This document shows, in pieces, positions 1 to 9,184 of a DNA stretch of 64,000 nt. Origin of the DNA: DATDAH01 sp963725155. Lineage in GTDB: Bacteria > Actinomycetota > Acidimicrobiia > Acidimicrobiales > DATDAH01. Position 1 is the first letter of the stretch. Every line of letters starts with the position of its first letter. The stretch is taken from the NCBI GenBank assembly GCA_963725155.1, contig CAVRXU010000008.1, forward strand, positions 1 through 64,000, in the 5' to 3' direction. Below the pieces are notes generated by a model. That model searched no databases, was not told the origin of the DNA, and saw only the letters and a program-made list of their open reading frames with translations. The position numbers were made by a program, and so were the translations under genes.

Positions 1-1
1 C

Positions 2-1447
2 ACACAGACGGTCGACGAAGTTCCTGAATACTGGCGGAGCGCAGCGGCCTGGCTCGACGACCACGGCGACGACCGCGTGTTGATCCTGCCGGCCACGACT
101 CGGACTCCGTACCGCTGGGGTTGGCCCGGAGACGACATCTTCGACGCGCTCCTTCGCCGCGACCATGCCATCGACACCTCGATCCCGCTGAGCACACCCG
201 AGGCGACCGATGCCCTGCGGGCGATCAGCGCGTCTCTGGCCATTCCGAGCTACCGCCACGGAATCCTCGGCCCGATCGCTCGGAATCTGGGCATCGGCAC
301 GATCGTGATCCGCAACGACATCGACTGGACGGAAGCAGGCGTGGCGCGACCCGCGGCTTACGACCGCCTACGTTCTGATCCCGATCTCCGCCTCGCCGCG
401 ACGTTCGGCGAGGCCGGCGAGAACACCGCCTCCCCCCTAGGAGTGATTCAGCCAGCGACGCGAACGACGGCTGCCCCCGTCGAGGTGTACACGCTCGACG
501 ACGTCACGCCGGTACAAGTCCTAGACGCACAGGCGACTCAGCTTCTGTCCGGCTCCGGAGAAGCGTGGCCGCTTATGGCCCAGGAGAACCTCCTCCGCTC
601 GGGGGTCCCTCTCCGCTACACAGCTGACCTCGATCCCGCGTCCGCGACCAGATTGCTCACGGATGGCGCACGAACCGTCATTACCGACACCAACCGTCGC
701 CGCGTCCGAGTCGTGACCGGCTATCGACTGAACCTCAGCCATACCCTGGCGGAAGAGGAGAACCCCGACCGGCCGGTCGAGTCACTGTTCGGTGTGCCGG
801 GCTCGGAGAGCGTCGCCTGGTTCCCCGACGCCACAAGCATCACCTCGACTGAATTGCCACGAGGTATCGCGGGGTTCCTTCCGCAGCATCGCGCCGCGGC
901 TGCGTTCGACGGGGATCAGGACACTTCGTGGGCGACTCCCGTTGCCGTCGAGGCTGAGGGTCAGGCGATCCGTGTCAATCTCCGCCGACCTGAGGTCGTG
1001 GACGAGACCGTTATCGACGACACCCGGGCGATCGGTGGCCGAGCCGTTGATCTCGCGACGGTGTCCTTCTCCGATGGCTCGGCGATTCGAGTCGCTCTCG
1101 ACGACACCGGGCATCCGCGAGTCGCCTTTCCTCCTCGTGAAGTCGAGTGGCTTGAGTTCCGTATTGATCGCGCCTCCGGAGCCGGAGCTGGCTTCAGCGA
1201 GATCGAGATTCCAGGCCTTGATCTACGGGAGTATGTCTCGGTCCCCGATGACCTTCGTCGGAAGGCAGAAGGATCGTCCGAGCTGCACAGCGCGCTGATG
1301 GACGCTCCCGCCACCTACCTGTTCGAACGGCTTGCTGCCACGACGGACCTCAACCCGGAATCCGCCCTGCGACGACGGTTTTGGGTCGTCGGGGATCGAA
1401 GCGTCGCCCTATCTGGGCGGTTGCATGTCACACGAGGCGACCCGTGA
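2..1447 (+). CDS. AftD-like arabinofuranosyltransferase, middle segment (5' end outside window)
   Basis: The frame is open to the left edge and ends at a TGA at 1445-1447. The segment is soluble and extracellular in character, beginning with a YWRSAAAWLDDHG motif followed by VLILPATT and a W-G-W-P-G-D stretch. That order is typical of the DUF3367 region of AftD-type alpha-(1->3)-arabinofuranosyltransferases, GT-C membrane enzymes that add arabinofuranose from decaprenyl-phospho-arabinose to cell-envelope arabinan. A discoidin-like AFDGDQDTSW motif lies near residue 300. The text continues in another frame just downstream, so a one-base shift near 1430-1447 probably splits a single gene. The catalytic membrane half is not in the window; another large GT-C family remains possible. 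Confidence 0.6.
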   Translation, partial: TQTVDEVPEYWRSAAAWLDDHGDDRVLILPATTRTPYRWGWPGDDIFDALLRRDHAIDTSIPLSTPEATDALRAISASLAIPSYRHGILGPIARNLGIGTIVIRNDIDWTEAGVARPAAYDRLRSDPDLRLAATFGEAGENTASPLGVIQPATRTTAAPVEVYTLDDVTPVQVLDAQATQLLSGSGEAWPLMAQENLLRSGVPLRYTADLDPASATRLLTDGARTVITDTNRRRVRVVTGYRLNLSHTLAEEENPDRPVESLFGVPGSESVAWFPDATSITSTELPRGIAGFLPQHRAAAAFDGDQDTSWATPVAVEAEGQAIRVNLRRPEVVDETVIDDTRAIGGRAVDLATVSFSDGSAIRVALDDTGHPRVAFPPREVEWLEFRIDRASGAGAGFSEIEIPGLDLREYVSVPDDLRRKAEGSSELHSALMDAPATYLFERLAATTDLNPESALRRRFWVVGDRSVALSGRLHVTRGDP

Positions 1448-2435
1448 CCGACAGATCGACGAGGTTCTAGGCGGAGAACGCGGTGCTTACGCGACCGGCC
1501 GGTTCGATCAGCAGCTCACGGGGTGGGGTGGCCTCGCGTTCGACGGGGACCCGGCAACGGGCTGGCGTCCTTCCCCCGGTGCCGAGCAGCGCCTGACACT
1601 GCGGTTCCCTGCGCAGACCGTCACGTCGGTCACGATCCACGCCGACAACGGTGCCGGGCTGGCCTCTCCGACCAGTGGGAGCCTGGTAATTGGTGATGGG
1701 CAACGCCCGGTCGCGTTCCAGCCCGATCCGACCTGCTCCGCACGGGAGGATTGCGACGTCGTTGCCGCCGTCTCCCTTCCGGGTCTCGTCGCCGACCACC
1801 TCGACCTCGGTCTTCGTCCGACAGCCCTGGTCGAGGGACAGCCCGTGGAGATCACCGAGGTAGAACTGAACGGCCAGACGAATCCGGCCGGTGACCAGTC
1901 ACTGACGGGATGCACCACAGGGCAAGTGAGCGTCGATGGGCAACCACTGGCTCTGCGTATTCAAGGATCGGTTTCGAGCGTCCTCGGGGGCCGGCCCACC
2001 GAGTTCGAGTCGTGCGGGCCGCTCGCCCTCGACGACGGCTGGCACCTGTTGGAAACTCCTTCGCCCTCCCCAGTCAGCGACCTGCGAATTGACACGCTCC
2101 CGACGTCGGTGGAGGCGGCCCCCACGACAACGGAGGACGCGCAACTCCTGGCACGGTCCGATGACGGAATGACCGCCCGGATCTCCGGTGAAGGCGAAGC
2201 GGTGATTGTCACCGGCCAGTCCTGGGACCCCGGATGGCACGCCAGCGTGAATGGTGTAGATCTCGGTCCTCCCTACCCAGTCAATGGCCTTACGGGCTGG
2301 ACGACCGACCTGACAGGTGAGGCCATCGTTGAGTTCACCTTCCGTCCGGCCCAGACGTTCCGGATCGCACTGCTCATCACCGGAGTGGGGCTCGTCTTGT
2401 GTATCGGCCTGATCCTCCGTAGGAGCCAAGAGTGA
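1425..2435 (+). CDS. AftD-like arabinofuranosyltransferase, C-terminal segment after a frameshift
   Basis: This frame continues the previous one with TDRQIDEVLGGERG and a second discoidin-like AFDGDPATGW motif, then a beta-rich region and a final transmembrane helix (IALLITGVGLVLCIGLIL) followed by RRSQE. The layout of carbohydrate-binding-like modules and a terminal helix fits the C-terminal end of AftD-type proteins. The ATG at 1425 is only the first in-frame start; the real protein most likely reads through from the upstream segment, needing removal of one base near 1440. It ends in a TGATG overlap with the next membrane gene, suggesting one operon and coupled translation. Confidence 0.55.
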   Translation: MSHEATRDRQIDEVLGGERGAYATGRFDQQLTGWGGLAFDGDPATGWRPSPGAEQRLTLRFPAQTVTSVTIHADNGAGLASPTSGSLVIGDGQRPVAFQPDPTCSAREDCDVVAAVSLPGLVADHLDLGLRPTALVEGQPVEITEVELNGQTNPAGDQSLTGCTTGQVSVDGQPLALRIQGSVSSVLGGRPTEFESCGPLALDDGWHLLETPSPSPVSDLRIDTLPTSVEAAPTTTEDAQLLARSDDGMTARISGEGEAVIVTGQSWDPGWHASVNGVDLGPPYPVNGLTGWTTDLTGEAIVEFTFRPAQTFRIALLITGVGLVLCIGLILRRSQE

Positions 2436-3978
2436 TGAGGCTCTCGCGACCGTCGCTCGTGCACGTCCTCACCATCGGACTCTTCGGTCTCGCAGGACTG
2501 TTGCTGGGCGGTTGGCCTGGCTTCGTGATCGGCGTGGCCACCGCCGCGGTACTCGAGGTACTTGGGCCAGATGCCCCACGCCGACTGGCCGTTGCGGCAG
2601 CTGCACTTCTCGCCGGTGCAGCCGTCATGACCTTGCTCGAGGGCGGGACGGCCATCACCGACTTGAACCTGCGCTTCCCCCGTGAGCGCCCCGTCGCGAA
2701 CACTCTTGCGCTCGCCGCCACGATTCTCGTGGTCGCCATCCTCTTTGCCGACGTTTCGTCGGAACGAGCAATGAGCCCGTCGCCGCCTCGAGAACACCCG
2801 ACGGCGTTGCGTTCGCCGCGATGGCGGCCACCCGGTGTCCGGCCGTGGTTCACGGTGGGCATCTTGGCGGTGCTGGTCCGGGTCGCATGTGTTCCCGATC
2901 GCCTGCCGCCCGGGTACGTCTCGCTGGCCGACAACCTCGCTCTCGGACGGGGCTACCTCCTGGGTCTTGGCAGCGATGCCCGACCGACCGGCATTCTCAC
3001 GCCGCTGACGCCGCTGATAATCGCCTTTGCCCCTGGCGGACCGCGAATGGTGCTCATCGCGGTATCAACAAGCACTGTCGTGATGACGGGCCTGTTGGCC
3101 ACGCGCCTGTTCGACCGCCGTATCGGCGTCACCGCCGCCGTGGTGGCCGCGATGCTCCCGTCCCTGTGGGGCCAGCAGCTCCCGGAGGCACTCGCCGCCC
3201 TCGCCGTCGTCGTCGCGCTACTGCTCGCTGACCCCTATCGGACAAGCCCGTGGCGACTGATCCTGGCGGGCTCAGCCATCGGCGTCGGCATGCTCGCCCG
3301 CCCCGAAGTCGTCTTGGTCGTCCCCCTCGTCATCTGCTGGTGGATGGCTGCGCGCGACCACCCGCCATGGCGTTATCTCCTCGCCGCTTCAGCGATCCTC
3401 GTCCTCGTCCTTCAGCCCTGGGTCGGCTACCTCCACGGCACCTTCGATAGGTGGACGCTGTCAACTTCCCTCGGTCCCACGATCGCTGCCGCCGCGGCGC
3501 CCGCGGCGACGGAGGGATCATTGATCGGCGCAGTGGACCCAGGCGCTCGAGCGCGTGCCGCGCGATGACGAGGGGAGCTTTGCCGCAGAAGAGTGGGAAC
3601 GCGCTCGTGAACTGACCACCGAAAATGTTTCGGTCGCGGTTGTCGCTATGAGGATCCTCCGAGGATGGGACCTCGTTTCTCCGGCAAACGCTCGCGCCGC
3701 ACGGCAAGTAGCGCGGCTTGCCCTTCCCGGGCGGGGAGGTCGGAGCGATCGCCGAAGGAGCCGCACTCCTGCTCGCCGCCATCGGCTGGTTCACCATGCG
3801 AGGTGGGCTCCGCCGCGTGTTGCCCATCGTCATGGCACCGCTGCTGTTCACAATCGAGAGCGCGGCAGTGTTCGGCGACCGTGGGCTCCGGGCCTGGGTC
3901 GCACCGCTCGTGGCGATCGCCACCGCAGTCGGCGCAGTCGCCGTGTTCGACTACGTCGACGAGAAGGTTGACAGCTGA
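2435..3978 (+). CDS. polytopic membrane glycosyltransferase (GT-C/PMT-like), two frameshifts
   Basis: The first 370 residues hold many hydrophobic helices, among them LTIGLFGLAGLLLGGWPGF, with a DNLALGRGYLLGLG loop like those of dolichyl-phosphate-mannose-type (PMT/GT87) transferases, which move sugars from polyprenyl phosphates outside the membrane. The reading continues in a second frame from about 3540 (RDDEGSFAAEEWERARELT) and a third from about 3725 (GEVGAIAEGAALLLAAIGWF) to the TGA at 3976-3978, each step needing one inserted base removed. Repaired length is about 513 residues. ATG 2435 overlaps the upstream stop. Its last 43 codons recur at 6375-6524. Donor and acceptor cannot be told. 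Confidence 0.6.
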
Positions 3979-4001
3979 TCGAGTGCGGGACATGAGCGTG
4001 C
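3851..4001 (+). repeat. direct repeat copy 1: 3' end of membrane glycosyltransferase gene
   Basis: About 150 bases covering the last codons (VFGDRGLRAWV..., FDYVDE...), the stop and 20 bases beyond recur at 6375-6524 with roughly 85 percent identity by eye and a few indels. The copy here is in frame and gives a plausible protein end. Confidence 0.75.
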
Positions 4002-4150
4002 ATTGCCCGTTCTGCTCGCCTTCGGTAGTGACGTCTGTGCAACTTGTCAGAATGGACAGCCCGCCTCGTGTGGGGCGGCCCGTCGGGCGTCGACGGCGAC
4101 ACGGTGCAGGTGCCAGACCGCGGAACTGGCCCTGCCCACCTGACGCCCGA

Positions 4151-4911
4151 TCAGCCCGCCGAGACGGACGAGGCTGACGCGGCCGTGGTCGTGGTCACAG
4201 GCTCGGCGAGGAAGTCGTCCCAGCGAGCTCCGAGCACCCGGGGGCCCTCGGGCCGCGAAGCCCACCACCGTGCGACCGGCGCCAGCGGGATCGTCGAGCA
4301 CGATGGCCTCCTGATCACTGACCTTCACGCTGATCTCCGTGCCCGAGAGCTCGACCTGCACCACCGTGCCATCCTCGGCTCCGACCACGTGCAGGTCCTC
4401 GTTGGCCGCCAGGCGACCGCCCAACACGTGCTGCACGACCCAGGTCCGGAACGCGGGCGCAGGGACGAGCTGCCAGAAGTCGGCAGGTGACGCATATCGG
4501 AAGACCAGGCCGGCGCCGCCCCGCACGACCGAGAACCGCACCGCGATCGGTGCCGTCGGGCGCGCCAAGGTCGTATACCAGCAGGTTGAGCCGTCCTCCC
4601 GATTCGGGGGTCACGAGGCGGAGGGTGCCGAAGTCGATGCCCCAAGTCCCGCTCACGGGCAACCAGACCCCTCCTCCCGACGGTCGGCCGAGCGCGCCCG
4701 TGCCTCGGTCGAAGTCGTCGCTTGGCGTGTACTCCACCGGGGCGCTGCGGGCGTCGGCGACGGTGGGCGCGTTCCGGGCGATCGGGGCGATGGCCGCACC
4801 ACCGGCCAGCAGCATGGCCAGCACGCCCAGTCCGATGAGGGCATCGCCGCCACGGAGCCGCCACGGCGGCACGCCCGGCACGTCCTCGGACACGTCGCCG
4901 TCGGGTGCCAT
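4151..4911 (-). CDS. membrane-anchored extracellular beta-sandwich protein, frameshifted
   Basis: It starts at ATG 4911 with a cytoplasmic tail and one transmembrane helix (ALIGLGVLAMLLAGGAAI), then an outer domain with DDFDRGTGALG, WLPVSGTWGID and LRLVTPESGGRL, continuing in a second frame with GLVFRYASPADFWQLVP and VVQVELSGTEISVKV. These are the marks of a concanavalin-like (LamG or DUF1080-like) lectin or jelly-roll domain. A third frame gives WDDFLAEPV and a Thr/Ala/Ser-rich end at the stop 4151-4153. Breaks lie near 4560 and 4240; repaired length is about 253 residues. It is divergent from the next glycosyltransferase. Role unknown; glycan binding at the surface is an inference. Confidence 0.55.
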
Positions 4912-4968
4912 CGGGCGCCGACGTTAGCCAGCCCGCCGGGGACCGGGTGCGCCTGTACGTTGCAGCGG

Positions 4969-6517
4969 ATGCGGGAAGATCTCGCGCAGGTCCCGACGCC
5001 TTGGCGCGCATGCGGCCAGGATCGCCGCACCTGGGCGCTGGTGGGGCTCGCCGCTGCCGTCGCCGTCGCCATTCGCCTGCTGGTGATCTTCGCCGCCCAC
5101 CCCACGTGCGAATCCGGGAGCAACGAGGAGGGCTGCTGGATCCAGCGCGGCGACGCGCTCACTACGCGGCGCAGGCGGACGCCCTCGCCGACGGCCACCC
5201 GTTCGTCGCGGCGGCCGAGCTGGCTCAAGGGATCCCGGCGGACGAGGCCGGCCCCGGCGCTGCCCACCCGCCGCTCTACACGGTGACGCTCGCCGCCGGC
5301 GCCGTGCTCGGCGTGGAGTCGCCCACCGAGTTCCGCGTCTGGAGCTCGCTGCTCGGGGCGGGCACGGTCGTCGTGCTCGCCGTGCTTGCGTGGCGCCTCG
5401 CCGGTCGGCGCGGAGCGGTGGTGGCCGCTGGCGCTGTCGCGGCGGTCCCCGACCTCTGGCTGACCGACGTGGTGGGCATGTCCGAGGGTCTGTACCTCCT
5501 CGTGATCAGCGGCGTCCTGCTCGCAGCGCTCTCGTGGTGGTCGGCGCCAAGCTGGCCGAAGTCCATCACGCTCGGCGTGCTCATCGGGTTGGCGACGCTC
5601 ACGCGCGCCGAGGCCACCCTGCTCGTCCCGTTCCTCGCCGCTCCTCTGGCCGTGGTCCGGCGTGGTCGTGGTCCCAGCTCGCCGTTGCCCGCCATGGCGA
5701 CGATGGCCGTGGCCGCCTTCGCCGTTGTACTGCCCTGGGTCGGCTGGAACATGCTCCGCTTCGAGGAGCCGACGCTGCTGACGACCTCGACTGGGATCAC
5801 CATCCTGTCGGGCAGCTGTGACGCCACCTACGAGGGGCGAGCCATCGGCATGTACCACCCCAACTGCTCTCAGCCGCTCTACTCCGCAGCAGGCCCATTT
5901 ACGCCGGCAGGGCATCGAGCCCGGCGACGAGTCACAAATCGACACGCTCGCCAGGGAGATGGGCCTCGAGTACGTCGGCGACCACCTGAGACGAACGCCA
6001 CTGGTTGCCACGTTCCGCGTCGGCCACGCGCTAGGGGTCATCGAGCTGGACCGGAGCCAGCTCACGGACACGGTCATCGAGGAGCGTTGGGAACCCGGCG
6101 TACGCCTCGGCCAGTGGGTGTACCTCGCAATGATTCCCTGCTCGGTCGTCGGCCTGCTGCTGCTCTGTCGGCGCGGGATCACGATCGTGCCCTTCATTGC
6201 CACGCTGGCCGAGGTGGTGGTGCTGGCCGCCCTCACGTCGGGCGCTCACTCGCTTCCGAACCCCGGTGGAGGTGAGCTGCGTAGTGCTCACTGCGGTCAC
6301 GGTGGTGGCCGCATGGGACCTATTGCGGGCCCGACCGTCGGTGTCGGTCTTCGGGCGGCGCACCCGTCCACAGCCAATCGAGAGCTCGGCGTGTTCGGCG
6401 ATCGTGGCCTTCGGGCCTGGGTCGCACGGCTCGTGGCGCCACCGCAGTCGGCGGCGTTGCCGTGTTCGACTACGTAAGGCGAGATCGCCGACAGACGATC
6501 GAGTGCAGGGCCTGAGG
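4969..6517 (+). CDS. polytopic membrane glycosyltransferase (GT-C/PMT-like), several frameshifts
   Basis: The start ATG 4969 leads into a first helix (WALVGLAAAVAVAIRLLVIF) and the loop GDALHYAAQADALADG, rebuilt across a one-base deletion near 5157; this Y..A..L..G loop after helix 1 is typical of PMT/ArnT-like polyprenyl-phosphate sugar transferases. Many helices follow (VVVLAVLAWRLAGRRGAVVAAG). Further shifts lie near 5897, before RQGIEPGDESQIDTLAREMG, and near 6250, before VEVSCVVLTAVTVVAAW. The last 45 codons are a diverged repeat of the end of the gene at 2435-3978, closing at a TGA at 6515-6517. Repaired length is about 515 residues. It is probably a paralogue of that gene. Confidence 0.55.
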
Positions 6518-6524
6518 CGTGCGT
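6375..6524 (+). repeat. direct repeat copy 2: diverged 3' end of membrane glycosyltransferase gene
   Basis: This is the partner of 3851-4001. GVFGDRGLRAWVARLVA is still readable, but deletions then scramble the frame and a stop appears at 6475-6477 in one frame, while the original frame runs to 6517. The two repeats are 2.5 kb apart in the same orientation. Confidence 0.75.
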
Positions 6525-6624
6525 CGAAGCGACTGGGTCGCTGTGATCGTCAGCACGGCCACACCAGTTGTGTGCCACCCTCCGGGGCTCGCGCTACACC
6601 TAAGGTCCACCCGAATGGCCGGCC

Positions 6625-8568
6625 ATGCGAAGACTGGCGATTACACGCGCCCTGATAGGAACCTCCGAGTGGAGCGGCGCCGCGCCCTGGGCGATGGCCA
6701 CCGGGGTCGCTCTCCTCGTTCTCGGACCTGCGCTAGCGCCCGGATCGCTGTTCAACCTCGATCTGATCATCACGCCGGACATACCGCTACCGACAGGTGT
6801 CTGGGGACTCGGTCCCGAACTGCCACGACGAGTTCCGTTCATGGTGCCCGTCGCCTGGGCGTCATCAGTCATCTCCGGCGAGGTCGCGGGCAAAGCGCTC
6901 ATGGCCCTGATCATCGTGGTCGCCGTCGTCGGCGCCTATCCGACTCGCTGCTGGCGCGAATCTGGCCGGACGTCTCGGAGCTGGGCTCCTCTATGGCGCA
7001 GGGCCTCTCATGGTGACCCGTGTCTCGGTCGGTCACCTGAGTGTCGCCCTCGCTGCAGCAATCCTTCCCTGGGCACTGCCGACCTTGATGCGTCCCGACC
7101 GAGACCTTCGCCGAACCTTCCTGTGGTGCGTTGCCTCTGTCGCTCGCTGGCATGGTGGGTGGTCTGTATGCCGGCGTCGTGGTGGTCATCGGCCTCGCCG
7201 CCAATCGCTTCCGCCGATGGCCGATCACGTTGGCTCTCGTCGTCCTGGCGCAACTGGTCTGGCTCACCAGCGGATTGGTGCTCGCTGGCTCGGGCGTCGA
7301 TCCGGCTCCGTCGGATGCGCTCGCCGACACGGATAGGAGGCGTGTTCGGGCTCTCGCGGCTGGTGATCGGCCAAGGATTCTGGCAGCGAGGGCTCGAGAT
7401 CGGGGCGGGCTCGAGCCTCTTGGCTCCGATGGGCCTGGCGGTCGCGACTGCTAGCGGTGGTCGGTCGCCATGCCGTTGAACAACGGTGGGGTCGACGGGC
7501 ATTCGCCATCGCGGCTGTTGGCCTGGCCATCCCGCTCGCCAGCGCCGTGCCTGGTCTCCGCGGTCTCGTCGCCGACCTGACATACGATCGCCGATTGGGG
7601 CCACGCTCCGTGATGGGCACCGCATGCTGCCCCTCGCGCTCATCTGGCTGGCCGTGGCGGCCGCCCATGGCGGAACGGCACTCAGCCGGGTCCGTGCGGG
7701 CGGTGCGGCTCTGGGATCGGCGTTGTTGGGGATAGCGCTTATCTGTCTGGGTCCGGGCCTGTGGGGCGCCGGAGGCCAACTCGATCCCGTGGCCATACCG
7801 AGAGAGTGGTCCGACGCCCGCCGAGAGGTGTGGGATGCCCCCGGACCCGTCCTGGCCCTCCCTTGGTCGCAGTACCTGAACCTGCCCGTTGCCGGCGGAC
7901 GGCGAACACACCATCCCATGCCGCTCTTCCTCGGGGGAGACGTCCTGGTTTCTTCGGACCCACGACTCGGTGTGCCGGCGACGGAGCGAGCAGACCCGCG
8001 GGAGCCTTCGGCAGCTCGGATCGCCGAACGGGCACGCGCCGGCGAGAACGTGGCGGATGAGCTCGCGGATCTGGGAGTGCGCTGGGTGGCGCTTCTGCAC
8101 GCCTCGGATTGGACGGACTACGACGGCGTGCTCGACGACCCGGACCTGGAGACCGTGGTCAGTGGGCCGACTCTGGAACTGCTCCGTGTCGAAGGCTGGC
8201 AGGGACCGCTCACCACAGCCAGTGATGAATCGAGAGAACTCGAGGCAATCCTGAGCCCACTGTTCGACGCGCCCAGCCCCGACGGGGGAAACTGGGCACG
8301 ACCGGGAGGCCGAGGGTGGCTACTCGGCTGGAAGTCCGTTGGCACTACTGCCAACGGACTGGCCTCGGTGCCTGAGGGCGCGGGGATCCTCTGGTATTGG
8401 CCGTCAGTTCTGGTCATCATGAGCTACATCGCCTGGGCCGGTGCCATCGCTGTCGCGGTGGGATGTCCGGCGTTCTCACCATCGGAACCAACGGGTAAGG
8501 ACGCCCGAACGCTTAGTGAAGTTCAGATACGAGCAACGGCCGCCGATGTGATATACAGCGGTACCTAG
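6625..8568 (+). CDS. large polytopic membrane protein of the glycan cluster, multiple frameshifts
   Basis: It begins at ATG 6625 with a helix (APWAMATGVALLVLGPALA) and the loop NLDLIITPDIPLPTGVWGLG. Further helical stretches appear in turn in three frames (SVALAAAILPWALP, GGLYAGVVVVIGLAANRF, FAIAAVGLAIPLASAVPGL, LPLALIWLAVAAAHGG), then a soluble outer part (DAPGPVLALPWSQYLNLP, LGVRWVALLHASDW) and a last helix before the stop at 8568. This layout of many helices, a periplasmic-type domain and a terminal helix is that of GT-C-like or YfhO-like envelope glycan proteins. I cannot name the family. At least five one-base shifts are needed to join the pieces into about 645 residues. Confidence 0.5.
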
Positions 8569-8597
8569 GTTCCGTTCGAGGGGGGTCCATCGAGTGA

Positions 8598-9119
8598 ATG
8601 CGATCTGGAAGAGTCTTGGCGAGCCTTGTCCTCGGCGCGATCGTTCTGCTCCTTGGTCCGGTGCCGAGCGCCGATGCGCAATTCGACACCGACACCTATC
8701 TCTGTGACCAGCTAGGCATCGGCTGTCCGGTCGTGAGCGGCAACCTGGTGTGCACGACACCATTGGCGCCCGGTGACACAGGAACCTGCACGCTGACCGG
8801 CGTTGATCCCGGCACCGCAGTGGATGCCACCATCACCTGTGGCAGCCAGTCCACAGTCGTCTTCCAGGGCACGGTGGACGCGGACCCCTTCACCTTCGAT
8901 TTCACCGTTCCGAATGATGCCCCACTCGGCACGTGCACGGTTTCCGTTCTCGGTGAGACATTCACCCTGACGATCGCTGCCGAAGGCTCGACCACGCTGC
9001 CTCGCACCGGCTCGAGCTTCGGGTCCCAGATCGGCCTGGCGGCTGCACTCCTCGTCATCGGCGGTTCTGCCGTCGTCGGGAGTCGATCCCGTCGACGACG
9101 TCAATCAGAGACCGTCTAA
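8598..9119 (+). CDS. secreted cell-wall protein with LPRTG sortase motif
   Basis: This 173-residue protein has a Sec signal peptide (LASLVLGAIVLLLGPVPSADA, cleaved near residue 28), a beta-rich, Thr- and Cys-containing domain of about 110 residues, then LPRTG near residue 137, a hydrophobic helix (IGLAAALLVIGGSAVVG) and a basic tail RSRRRR. That three-part tail is the classic substrate for class sortases that link proteins to peptidoglycan. Similar size and order are seen in the LARTG protein at 48987-49490. The start ATG 8598 follows GAGGGGGG-like purine bases some 10 nt upstream. No sortase gene is in the window. Confidence 0.8.
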   Translation: MRSGRVLASLVLGAIVLLLGPVPSADAQFDTDTYLCDQLGIGCPVVSGNLVCTTPLAPGDTGTCTLTGVDPGTAVDATITCGSQSTVVFQGTVDADPFTFDFTVPNDAPLGTCTVSVLGETFTLTIAAEGSTTLPRTGSSFGSQIGLAAALLVIGGSAVVGSRSRRRRQSETV

Positions 9120-9184
9120 CGAGGTAAGTCGTCGGGGGTAGCCGACTCCGTCTCGCCGAGGCGGGCGGATAGCTTGGCGGTGTC

